A DNA stretch of 63,954 nucleotides from a virus. The stretch spans positions 1 through 63,954 of IMG/VR virus record IMGVR_UViG_3300004154_000014; one strand, written 5' to 3'. Under the pieces are notes generated by a model. It saw nothing but the letters and a program-made list of their open reading frames with translations. It was not told the DNA's origin and did not search any database. This document shows positions 43,047 through 50,974 of this stretch, piece by piece (the first letter of the stretch is position 1; each line of letters opens with the position of its first letter). A program made the position numbers and the translations under genes.

Positions 43047-45053
43047 ATGCCCAACTTCAAACAATTTGCTGAACAAGTTCATGCTCGCTTTGTCGAGATG
43101 TCCCAGCATGAACTCTTCACCGTCGAGATGGACCGCGACGAACTCTTCACCGTATACCTGAATGCCTTTCCGGTAGGTACCAACGAAGTGTTCCGCGAGC
43201 GCACCGAACATGATTGTTCGTGCTGCAAACAGTTCATCCGTAACTTGGGCCATGTCGTCGCCATTGTCGACGGCATTATCCAGACTGTCTGGGATGTGGA
43301 GTTGGATACCAACTATCCCTACAACGTGGTGACTTCTGTTCTGAGCAACTATGTGAAGAACAAAACAATCGCTGGACTGTTCCGCACCAAGGAACGCCAG
43401 TATGGACAAGAGGTCAACTACGAGCAGACGGCCCAGGGTGTGCTCACCTGGCACCACTTCCATGGCCGGGTCAGCGATAAGCATTTCTTCCACTCTCCGG
43501 AACAAGCCAAGGGCGAGTGGGCCGGACGTGTCCAGGTGCTTCGCCGCGGCCTGGAAGAACTGGCGCCCAGTGCCTTCGAAACGGTCATCGAGCTGATCGA
43601 GGCCAAAACCCTGTACCGCGGGGAAGAATTCCTCGCCACCCTCAAAGACTTCCAAGCCGTGCAGGCAAACTATCGGAAGCTGGACAACCAGCAACGCGAG
43701 AGTTTCGTCTGGGTACATGGCGGCCCGTCTCGGATCGCTGGCCTGCGTAATTCAGCAATCGGTACCCTTCTTCAGGATCTTTCCACCGGCGTGGAACTGG
43801 AACGTGCTGTGCGCTCCTTCGAGAGCAAGGTGGCGCCGACCAACTACAAGCGCCCGACTGCACTGATCACTCCGCGGATGATCCAGGACGCGATGAAGAC
43901 CATCGACCAGCTGGGCCTGGAGCCATCCCTGACTCGTCGGCATGCAACCCTCCATGACCTCTCGGTGAACAACGTCCTCTGGGTCGACCGCGAGGTGCGA
44001 AACCAGATGAAAGACAGTCTCACCACCCTGCTGATGAAGACCGCGGTGATGCCCAAGCTCAGCCAGCAGCCGGATAGGGAGGTGGGCATCGACACCTTCA
44101 TGAAAGAGATAGTGCCCAACGCCCGGGAGCTGTCGCTCTACGTGACCAACCGGCACCTGGCGAACTTCGTCAGCCTGACCGCGCCCCAGGAAGACAACGT
44201 GAAACCGCTGTTCAAGTGGGACAACCCCTTCGCCTGGAGCTACGACGGCAACGTCACCGATGCGATCAAGGAGCGCGTCAAGAAAGCCGGTGGCAACACC
44301 GATGCCCATCTGCGCATCAGCCTGGCCTGGTTCAACACCGACGACCTGGACCTGCACGTCGTCGATCCGCAGGGCACCGAAATCTACTTCCTCAACAAGC
44401 GATCACGCTACGGCACGCTCGACGTGGACATGAACGCAGGCTACGGCACCACGCGCGAGCCGGTGGAGAACGTGGTCTTCAGCAGCAACCTGCCCGACGG
44501 CGAGTACAAGGTTTTCGTCCACCAGTACAACCGCCGTGAAACTGCGGATGTCGGCTTCACTCTTGAAGTCGAGCACCTGGGCAAGATCAAGCAGCTGAGC
44601 TATCCGCTGGCAGTCGACCGGAAGGCAGCGATCCAGGCCGTTACTCTGGTCCTGTACAAAGGGAAGATCGCCCATCTCACCCACCACTATGCAATGACCG
44701 GCCAAGGGATTTCCCAGGAGAAATGGGGAATCAAGACCGAGGACTATGTCCGCGTGTCGACCCTGATGCACAGCCCCAACCACTGGGACGGCGAGCAGAC
44801 CGGCAACAAGCACTGGTTCTTCATGCTCGAAGGCTGCCGCAATCCCGACCCGGTGCGCGGATTCTCCAACGAGTTCCTGCGCGCCGCCCTCGACAAGCAC
44901 CGCAAGGTCTTCGAGGTACTGGCCAACAAGACCCTCTGCCAACCAGCCGACCAGCAGCTGAGCGGCCTGGGTTTCTCGTCCACCCGCGGCGATACCGTCA
45001 AGGTCCGTGCCCGGATCGGCAGCTTCATCCACACCTACAACATCGCCTTCTAA
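43047..45053 (+). CDS. Large conserved protein with YfaP-like beta domain, 668 aa
   Basis: Residues 1-330 are helical with a CSCCKQF cysteine cluster near 57. Residues about 415-530 contain LRISLAWFNTDDLDLHVVDPQGTEIYF and NLPDGEYKVFVHQYNRRE, which match the YfaP/DUF2135 beta-sandwich. Position fits N4 gp22, just before small gp23-like, MoxR ATPase (gp24) and VWA (gp25) genes. MoxR-VWA systems often have a large dedicated client or scaffold gene, which I infer here. Many phages carry homologues of unknown function. Confidence 0.65.
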   Translation: MPNFKQFAEQVHARFVEMSQHELFTVEMDRDELFTVYLNAFPVGTNEVFRERTEHDCSCCKQFIRNLGHVVAIVDGIIQTVWDVELDTNYPYNVVTSVLSNYVKNKTIAGLFRTKERQYGQEVNYEQTAQGVLTWHHFHGRVSDKHFFHSPEQAKGEWAGRVQVLRRGLEELAPSAFETVIELIEAKTLYRGEEFLATLKDFQAVQANYRKLDNQQRESFVWVHGGPSRIAGLRNSAIGTLLQDLSTGVELERAVRSFESKVAPTNYKRPTALITPRMIQDAMKTIDQLGLEPSLTRRHATLHDLSVNNVLWVDREVRNQMKDSLTTLLMKTAVMPKLSQQPDREVGIDTFMKEIVPNARELSLYVTNRHLANFVSLTAPQEDNVKPLFKWDNPFAWSYDGNVTDAIKERVKKAGGNTDAHLRISLAWFNTDDLDLHVVDPQGTEIYFLNKRSRYGTLDVDMNAGYGTTREPVENVVFSSNLPDGEYKVFVHQYNRRETADVGFTLEVEHLGKIKQLSYPLAVDRKAAIQAVTLVLYKGKIAHLTHHYAMTGQGISQEKWGIKTEDYVRVSTLMHSPNHWDGEQTGNKHWFFMLEGCRNPDPVRGFSNEFLRAALDKHRKVFEVLANKTLCQPADQQLSGLGFSSTRGDTVKVRARIGSFIHTYNIAF

Positions 45054-45069
45054 GCCAAGGAAAAACCTC

Positions 45070-45471
45070 ATGAATATCTTTGAACAAGCCAGCCGGCAGA
45101 AGCTCCGTTTCGAGACCCATCGCGGCATTCTCTCCGTCGAGGACCTCTGGGACCTCAAGCTGCAATCCCGTGATGGTTTCGATCTAGACACCCTGGCCAG
45201 GAAGACCAACCACCAGCTGCGTGAGCTGACCGAAGAAAGCTTTGTCGAGACCAGCGTCAATCCGGCCAAGGTCACTCTGGAACTGAAGCTTGAGATCCTC
45301 AAGCACATCATCCAGGTCAAGCTCGAAGAGCGCGATGCCAAGACCAAGGCCGCCGAACGGGCCGTGGAGCGCCAGCGTCTGCTGGAAGCCCTCGAGCAGA
45401 AGAAGGGTGAGGAACTCAACGCCCTCTCCGCCGAGGAAATCCAGAAGCGAATCCTCGCGCTCAACAACTGA
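45070..45471 (+). CDS. Conserved helical protein, 133 aa (N4 gp23-like position)
   Basis: ATG 45070 after AAGGAAAAA. The first 50 residues include NIFEQASRQKLRFETHRGILSVEDLWDLKL, a motif common to proteins encoded beside MoxR-type ATPases in large phages. The C-terminal 60 residues are a charged coiled coil. Likely an accessory subunit of the MoxR/VWA module; exact role unknown. Confidence 0.65.
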   Translation: MNIFEQASRQKLRFETHRGILSVEDLWDLKLQSRDGFDLDTLARKTNHQLRELTEESFVETSVNPAKVTLELKLEILKHIIQVKLEERDAKTKAAERAVERQRLLEALEQKKGEELNALSAEEIQKRILALNN

Positions 45472-45478
45472 TCCATCC

Positions 45479-45507
45479 GGGGAGACGTGGCCTCCCCTCT
45501 TTTTTTA
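45479..45507 (+). terminator. Intrinsic terminator
   Basis: GGGGAG/CTCCCC stem with a 7-base loop, followed by TCTTTTTTT. It lies between the gp23-like and MoxR genes, so the MoxR gene must receive attenuated read-through or have its own promoter. Confidence 0.8.
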
Positions 45508-45517
45508 GGAGATTCCC

Positions 45518-46546
45518 ATGGCCGAACTCAACGCCGTATCCCTCAAGCAAGCCAAATCCCAAGTCGTCCTCGCTCTCAAAGCCGGCCTGGTGCCGATGCT
45601 CTGGGGCTCGCCGGCGATTGGCAAGTCCTCGTTGATCCACCAGATCGCCAAGGAATTCGGCCTCAAGGTCATCGACCTGCGCCTCTCTCAGTGTGAGCCG
45701 ACCGACCTGCTGGGCTTTCCGAGCATCGTCGGCGGACGCTCCAGCTACGTCCCCATGGACACCTTCCCGCTCGAAGGTGACGAAGTGCCCAAGGGCTACC
45801 GGGGCTGGCTGCTGCTGCTCGATGAGCTGCCCTCGGCCAGTCGTGCCGTTCAGGCCGCCAGCTACAAGCTGATCCTCGATCGCATGGTGGGCACCCACAA
45901 GCTCCATTCCAAGGTCTCGATCGCTGCCGCCGGCAACCTGCTGACCGACAACGCCATCGTCGAGGAAATGAGCACCGCGCTGCAGAGCCGGATGGTCCAC
46001 TACGTCATCAAGATCAATCCCAAGGACTGGCTGGAATGGGCCGTGGAGAAAGGCATCGATCACCGCATCGTGTCCTACATCAACTACCGCCCAGACATGC
46101 TCTACACCTTCGACCCGGACCACACCGACAAGACCTACGGCTCGCCGAGAACCTGGGAATTCATCGACAGGATCGGCCTGGCCAACAAGGGCGAAATCAG
46201 CCGGGAGATCCTGCCAACCCTCGGCGGAGCGATCTCCTTCGGTCTGGCCAACGAGTTCCTGGTGTTCTGCGACATCTACACCAACCTGGTGAAGGTCGAG
46301 GAGATCATCCACGCGCCGGATACCGCCCGGGTACCCACCCAGCCGAACATCCTGTTCGCCCTGACCGGGATGCTCAGCTACCACATGAGCGTCGAGAACG
46401 CCGAGGTGCTGATGAAGTACATCGCTCGCCTGCCCATCGAGTTCCAGATCATCACCCTGCGCCAGGGCATCCTGCGCGACAGCGGGGTGAAGGGCTTGAA
46501 GCCCGTGCAGGAATGGGTTGCCACCAACGCCAGCGCAATGTTCTGA
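45518..46546 (+). CDS. MoxR-family AAA+ ATPase (N4 gp24-like)
   Basis: 342 residues. Walker A is GSPAIGKSS (K36), Walker B is LLLLDELPSA (D102-E103), and an AAA+ sensor region around VSIAAAGNLLTDNA follows. MoxR ATPases remodel or insert metal cofactors into partner proteins with VWA domains, and such a partner is encoded at 47536. The N4 counterparts gp24/gp25 are conserved across the group. AGGAGATTC precedes the ATG. Confidence 0.88.
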   Translation: MAELNAVSLKQAKSQVVLALKAGLVPMLWGSPAIGKSSLIHQIAKEFGLKVIDLRLSQCEPTDLLGFPSIVGGRSSYVPMDTFPLEGDEVPKGYRGWLLLLDELPSASRAVQAASYKLILDRMVGTHKLHSKVSIAAAGNLLTDNAIVEEMSTALQSRMVHYVIKINPKDWLEWAVEKGIDHRIVSYINYRPDMLYTFDPDHTDKTYGSPRTWEFIDRIGLANKGEISREILPTLGGAISFGLANEFLVFCDIYTNLVKVEEIIHAPDTARVPTQPNILFALTGMLSYHMSVENAEVLMKYIARLPIEFQIITLRQGILRDSGVKGLKPVQEWVATNASAMF

Positions 46547-46554
46547 GGTGAACC

Positions 46555-47031
46555 ATGGGAGATCGCGTAGGCGTTACCCTGACCATTCTGGCTTGCCACC
46601 AGGCACAAGCCGAATCCTTGATGACAAATGATGGCGAAGTGGAGGGTTGGTATCCCTCTGAAGAAGATGGTGAAGCGCTGCTGGTCTACACCTTCACCGA
46701 GGTCAACTACGGCGAGCTGATTTGTTGTACAGCCTTCCGTAAAGCTGGCATTCCCTACCATACCGAGTGGGATGCCGGTGGTGGATTCCAGGCCGGTAAG
46801 GAATTCTCCCGTTACACCAAAAACGGTGAGAATCGCAAGAACGTAGTCGATGCTGACACCCTCAACCCCACTCTGGAGTCTCTCGAGAAGATCCTTGTCA
46901 ACCCAGAGCCCCTGGAGAATCTGCGTAGATACCTGACTGGATTCCGTGCGCTCTATCGTCCGCTCCCCTGGGCAAACCAGGAGGAGTACGCCAAGCGTTT
47001 TCTGGCCCTGCAGCTGATCGACCCTTCGTGA
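46555..47031 (+). CDS. Hypothetical protein, 158 aa
   Basis: It lies between the ATPase gene and a zinc-ribbon gene, eight bases after the former. Residues 30-100 look alpha-beta (EGEALLVYTFTEVNY is not contiguous, but the ALLVYTFTEVNYGEL strand-rich stretch is), and the C-terminus is helical. Its stop overlaps the GTG of the next gene (GTGA). Not recognised. The operon context suggests a small accessory of the MoxR/VWA block. Confidence 0.6.
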   Translation: MGDRVGVTLTILACHQAQAESLMTNDGEVEGWYPSEEDGEALLVYTFTEVNYGELICCTAFRKAGIPYHTEWDAGGGFQAGKEFSRYTKNGENRKNVVDADTLNPTLESLEKILVNPEPLENLRRYLTGFRALYRPLPWANQEEYAKRFLALQLIDPS

Positions 47032-47324
47032 GATACCACTGCCGGTGCCGCCAGTGCGGTACCCGGCAGGTCCTGTCCCGTCCCCCTGACACCTATCGAT
47101 CCGTTCCCCGCTGCCGCTCCTGTGGCGAGCGGAAGCTGCGCCTGGATCGCTGGATGAACGAACGCGATACCCCGGCCATGACCTGCCGCTGCGACGGCTA
47201 CCACCATCCCCACCGACGTGGCTCGCTGCGCTGCAACTACCAACCCGATGGCGAGTGGAAAACCCATGAGCAATTTCAGGCCCTCTGGCTTCAAGACGAG
47301 GAGCCCTGCTACGAGTTCGAATAG
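47028..47324 (+). CDS. Small zinc-ribbon protein, 98 aa
   Basis: GTG start overlapping the previous stop. At least seven cysteines are arranged as CRCRQCG, CRSCGE and CRCDGYHHPH, giving one or two zinc ribbons of the rubredoxin-like or DNA-binding type. Rich in Arg. Could bind nucleic acid or serve as a small metal protein. Not recognised by name. Confidence 0.6.
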   Translation: MRYHCRCRQCGTRQVLSRPPDTYRSVPRCRSCGERKLRLDRWMNERDTPAMTCRCDGYHHPHRRGSLRCNYQPDGEWKTHEQFQALWLQDEEPCYEFE

Positions 47325-47335
47325 GAATATCACGA

Positions 47336-47539
47336 GTGAAACACCCCATACCTCCCGAGGCGGTACAGGGTGCGTCCCGCACCCGCTATGGCAGTCCGGC
47401 CTCGCTCTACGGGCGAGTGACCATCGCCGGACACACCTTCCTCTACCACCGACGCACCGACGTGCTGGTGCGCCTGGACCTCTACAACGCCTATGTGAAA
47501 GCCCTGAAAGAAACCAGAGGGCTAGGGAGTATTCAATGA
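47336..47539 (+). CDS. Small protein, 67 aa
   Basis: GTG start with a weak AGGAAT site. The pattern YGSPASLYGRVTIAGHTFLYHRR suggests a small beta-barrel, then a basic helix. It overlaps the next start (ATG 47536), which supports it as a coupled gene. Not recognised. Confidence 0.5.
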   Translation: MKHPIPPEAVQGASRTRYGSPASLYGRVTIAGHTFLYHRRTDVLVRLDLYNAYVKALKETRGLGSIQ

Positions 47540-48717
47540 TCGATCATGATCTGCTCGAGCAAGCCGGCAAGGCACTGGCCAAGGCCAAGATCGCCCTGAT
47601 GGCCCGGCCCCAATGCACCTTCATCACCACCATCGTCCTGTCGATGCACCACGTCTGGGACGAGACGATCCCCACCGCCTGCACCAATGGCCTGGAGATC
47701 CGTTTCAATCCGGCGTTCTTCCTGAGCCAGAGTCCGGAGATCCGGGCCTCGATCCTTGCCCACGAAGGCTGGCACCCGGCCCTGCAGCACTGTGGCCCCG
47801 ACCGCATGGCCAACCGCGATCCGGAAATCTGGAACTACGCGGCCGACTACGTGGCGAACCTGCTGCTCAAGCAGGACAACTTCGCCATTGGTGCCGGCTG
47901 GCTGCTCGACGACAAGTACGAGGGCTGGGGTACCGAGCAGGTCTACAAGGACCTGATCGCCAATCCCCCACCACCCTCCAAGGGAGGTAATGGCAGTTCC
48001 AGCGGCAGCGGCGGACTGGGCAGGGACATCGTGACCACCCCGCCGGATTCCTCATCCCCTCAAAATGGCGAGACCCTGCCGCCCAGCCAGCAGATCCACA
48101 ACATGATCATGCGGGCCAACATGATGGCGCAGATGGCCGGGGACAACCCGGGCAAGATTCCCCAGGAAATCCAGATTTACCTGGAGAGCTTCCTCAAGCC
48201 CAAGCTGCCCTACGGCACGCTGTTGCGCCGCTACGTCAACGGCTTCGCCAAGGTCGACCACAGCTGGCGCAAACCCAATCGGCGGTTCTTCCCCGAGTAC
48301 CACCTGCCGACCCTGCACAGCGAGCACCTGGAATCCTTCGCCGCGGCGATCGACGTGTCCAGCTCGGTGCGCGATGCCCAGTTCCAGCAACTGGTTTCCG
48401 AAGTGAAAAGCGCCCTGGTGGTGGTCAAGCCCCAGCAGATGACCCTGTTGCAGTTCAACACCCAGATCACCCGGGAGAACAAGCTGCGCACCCTCAACGA
48501 GCTGCGCCAGGTGAAGTTCATCGGCCGCGGTGGTACCGACGTGTGCCCGGTCCTGGAATGGGCCAAGACCCACAAGCCCAAGCTGTTGCTGATTTTCAGC
48601 GATGGCTACTTCGGCTTGCCCAGCGATCTGGACCCCGGCATGCCAGTGCTCTGGGTCATCTACAACAACCCCAAGTTCACGGCCCCCTTCGGCCGCGTCA
48701 TCCATTTCAACCTGTGA
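47536..48717 (+). CDS. Metallopeptidase-like/VWA protein (DUF2201 type; N4 gp25-like)
   Basis: 393 residues. The N-terminal domain includes SILAHEGWHPALQH, where H76-E77-x2-H80 is a zincin HExxH motif. The middle (about 150-190) is a low-complexity Gly/Ser/Pro linker. The C-terminal domain has a VWA-type metal site (IDVSSSV, D273) and later FIGRGGTDVCPVLEW. This is the DUF2201 architecture that partners with MoxR ATPases. It may be remodelled by the ATPase to act on a host or virion target. Start set by overlap with the preceding gene. Confidence 0.8.
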   Translation: MIDHDLLEQAGKALAKAKIALMARPQCTFITTIVLSMHHVWDETIPTACTNGLEIRFNPAFFLSQSPEIRASILAHEGWHPALQHCGPDRMANRDPEIWNYAADYVANLLLKQDNFAIGAGWLLDDKYEGWGTEQVYKDLIANPPPPSKGGNGSSSGSGGLGRDIVTTPPDSSSPQNGETLPPSQQIHNMIMRANMMAQMAGDNPGKIPQEIQIYLESFLKPKLPYGTLLRRYVNGFAKVDHSWRKPNRRFFPEYHLPTLHSEHLESFAAAIDVSSSVRDAQFQQLVSEVKSALVVVKPQQMTLLQFNTQITRENKLRTLNELRQVKFIGRGGTDVCPVLEWAKTHKPKLLLIFSDGYFGLPSDLDPGMPVLWVIYNNPKFTAPFGRVIHFNL

Positions 48718-48724
48718 GGCTTGT

Positions 48725-49981
48725 ATGACCATATTGCTCGAGGATCTCAACGAAGGTCAGCGAGCAGGCTACGACGCCGTCGTGCAGTGGATGCTCGATC
48801 CCGGCTCGCCGATCTTCGTGATCAGCGGCGGTGCCGGGACCGGCAAATCCACCCTGATGCGTGCCCTGCTCGACAACCTCCCCACCGTCAACCAGACGAT
48901 CAAGTTGATCGACCCAACCCACAAACCCCTCGACACCGTTCTGACCGCCACCACCCATCCGGCTGCCGACAACCTGGCAGCGATCGCTGGACAGGGGGTA
49001 AGAACCATCCAGTCCCTGCTGGGTCTTCGTCCCCAGCGCGACTACGCCACCGGCGAAACGTACCTGGCAGTCAGGCAAGGTGCCGAGTTGCAGTACGACC
49101 GATTGATCGTCCTCGACGAGGGCAGCTTCGTCGACACCTTCCTGCTACGCCACATGATGCAGCGCACCGAGCGTTGCAAGTTTCTGGTGCTCGGCGATCC
49201 CTTCCAGCTGACCCCACCCAAGTCCACCGGCTGCCCGCTGTTCGAGCGCAATTATCCCGGTATCGAGTTGACCGAGATCATGCGCCAAGCTGCTGACAAT
49301 CCACTGATGCAGGTCTCAATGATGTTCCGCGAGACCGTGCGTACTGGGCAGTTCTTCAAGATCGTGCCCGACGGACAGGCGATCTGCCGGCTGAGCGACG
49401 ACGAGTTCAAGCAGGCGATCATCGACGAGTTCACCGATCCGGGCTGGACCTCGACGCGCTCGAAGATCCTCACTTACACCAACAACCGCTCGATCATGTA
49501 CAACGCCTTCATTCAGGAACAGCTGAGCGGCGTGCAGCAGTTCAGTCCCGGCGACTATGCGGTGGTCAACTCCTTCGTGCAGGGCCACGGTTTCGTCCTC
49601 AACAACAACGAGACCGTGCTGATCCAGGCAATCGAGCCGGCCACCGAACTGGCTACCCCTGGCTTCAAGGTGATGGTCGTCGCCGGCAGCAAGACCCTCG
49701 AGCTGTTCATGCCGGCCTCCCCCAAGCTCTATGAGAAAGCCCTGCGCGAAGCCCGTGCCCAGGACGCCTGGAATGCCGTGCAGAACATCGAGCGCAGCTG
49801 GGTCGACCTGCGGGCGGCCTATTCCTCGACGATCAACAAAAGCCAGGGCCGGACCTTCGACCGGGTCTACATCGACCTTAGCGACATCGGCACCTGCCGC
49901 CACAAGATCACCCTGGCCCGCCTGCTTTACGTGGCATTCAGCCGAGCGCGCTACCAGGTCTTCCTGCGCGGAGACATCTGA
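48725..49981 (+). CDS. Dda-like SF1 DNA helicase (N4 gp37-like)
   Basis: 418 residues. Helicase motifs in order: Walker A GGAGTGKST (K41), motif II VLDEGSF (D131-E132), motif III GDPFQLTPP, motif V INKSQGRTFDRVYIDL, and motif VI YVAFSRARYQV. These place it with RecD2/Dda 5'-3' helicases that drive replication forks and displace bound proteins. ATG 48725 follows the VWA gene by seven bases; a longer upstream frame is not supported by a ribosome site. Confidence 0.9.
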   Translation: MTILLEDLNEGQRAGYDAVVQWMLDPGSPIFVISGGAGTGKSTLMRALLDNLPTVNQTIKLIDPTHKPLDTVLTATTHPAADNLAAIAGQGVRTIQSLLGLRPQRDYATGETYLAVRQGAELQYDRLIVLDEGSFVDTFLLRHMMQRTERCKFLVLGDPFQLTPPKSTGCPLFERNYPGIELTEIMRQAADNPLMQVSMMFRETVRTGQFFKIVPDGQAICRLSDDEFKQAIIDEFTDPGWTSTRSKILTYTNNRSIMYNAFIQEQLSGVQQFSPGDYAVVNSFVQGHGFVLNNNETVLIQAIEPATELATPGFKVMVVAGSKTLELFMPASPKLYEKALREARAQDAWNAVQNIERSWVDLRAAYSSTINKSQGRTFDRVYIDLSDIGTCRHKITLARLLYVAFSRARYQVFLRGDI

Positions 49982-49990
49982 GGACACCCC

Positions 49991-50413
49991 ATGAACACGC
50001 TCACTCCCTTCTGCAACAAGTGCCAGGGCTTTTCCGAGAAAACCAGTGGTGCCGTGATCTACCCTCATCGAGAGGACCTGCACCACAAACTCTTCTACCG
50101 CTGTCCGACCTGCGGGGACTACGTCGGCGGGCACGAGAAGACCGGCAAGCCCTACGGGACCCTTGCCGACGCCGAACTGCGTCAACTCCGAATGGAAGCC
50201 CACACCCTTTTCGACCCTCTCTGGGAAGGGGAGCTGTGGCGTGCCCAGGCCTTCGGCAGCGGCAAGACCAGCAAGAACAAGATCCGCAAGAGCTACTACG
50301 AGAAATTGGCCGAGGCCATGCGCCTGGCTATCGACGACTGCCATATCGCGCTCTTCGACAAGGACCAATGCCGCCAAGCGATCGCATTGTGCCAATCGGG
50401 AGCGCTGACCTAA
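49991..50413 (+). CDS. DUF3268-type zinc-finger protein, 140 aa
   Basis: The start FCNKCQGF and RCPTCGDYVGGHEKTGKPYGTL (residues about 8-60) match the small phage DUF3268 zinc-finger domain. The C-terminal half has the usual helical FGSGKTSKNKIRKSYYEKLAEAMRL stretch. Two CxxC pairs bind zinc. Often found near recombination or replication genes, and here between helicase and polymerase. Function unknown; nucleic-acid binding likely. Confidence 0.75.
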   Translation: MNTLTPFCNKCQGFSEKTSGAVIYPHREDLHHKLFYRCPTCGDYVGGHEKTGKPYGTLADAELRQLRMEAHTLFDPLWEGELWRAQAFGSGKTSKNKIRKSYYEKLAEAMRLAIDDCHIALFDKDQCRQAIALCQSGALT

Positions 50414-50427
50414 ACCAGGAAACAACC

Positions 50428-50955
50428 ATGCCCACTCCCGCTCCGGTCCACGATCCAAAGATCAAACAACAACTAAAGGACGCCCTCTACGAGCTGCTCT
50501 ACCAACCGGTGCAGCGGCGCTTCAAGGAGCGTCTGGATGCAATCATCCGGCACAACGTCCAGCTGCTCTCCTCGCCCTTCGAGGCTTTCACCTACAAGGG
50601 GGAGGTCTACAAGATCGATCCCCAGGCGCGGGTACCCCTGCATCTGGATCGGCTGGACTCGAGCCTGCGTCCGATCATGGACAGCTACCTGGCGGAAGTG
50701 GAGAAGCTCAACCGTGAAGAACTTCCCTTCGCGGTGGGTTACATCACCAAAGTCCTCAACGCCTCGAACGACCTCCACGACTACATCAAGCTGCTCCCCG
50801 AATCGTTGCATCCAGTCATCCAGCAGGCCATCGACCGATGCCCCTGCCGGACGGAACACCTGGGCGCCGACGAAGTGAAGCAGTTTCAGGCGGACAATGA
50901 TCGGGAGCTGCAGATCCTCAAGCAGCGCCTGCTCCACAACCTCCTGTTGCCGTGA
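50428..50955 (+). CDS. Hypothetical helical protein, 175 aa
   Basis: ATG 50428 after CCAGGAAAC. It is all-helical, with the pattern RFKERLDAIIRHNVQLL and LHPVIQQAIDRCPCRTEHL, a positively charged first third and an acidic last third. It lies between the zinc-finger and DNA polymerase genes. Not recognised. Confidence 0.65.
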   Translation: MPTPAPVHDPKIKQQLKDALYELLYQPVQRRFKERLDAIIRHNVQLLSSPFEAFTYKGEVYKIDPQARVPLHLDRLDSSLRPIMDSYLAEVEKLNREELPFAVGYITKVLNASNDLHDYIKLLPESLHPVIQQAIDRCPCRTEHLGADEVKQFQADNDRELQILKQRLLHNLLLP

Positions 50956-50974
50956 GGTCTCATCAGGAGCTTCC

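Noticed and set aside
46555-46600. Signal peptide on the 158-residue protein after the MoxR gene
   Set aside because: The N-terminus has only a short hydrophobic stretch with polar residues inside it and no cleavage site, so it was treated as cytoplasmic.
47219-47231. Further copy of the early element CGCTGCGCT inside the zinc-ribbon gene
   Set aside because: Only nine bases match, it is within coding sequence, and no start codon lies at the characteristic distance.
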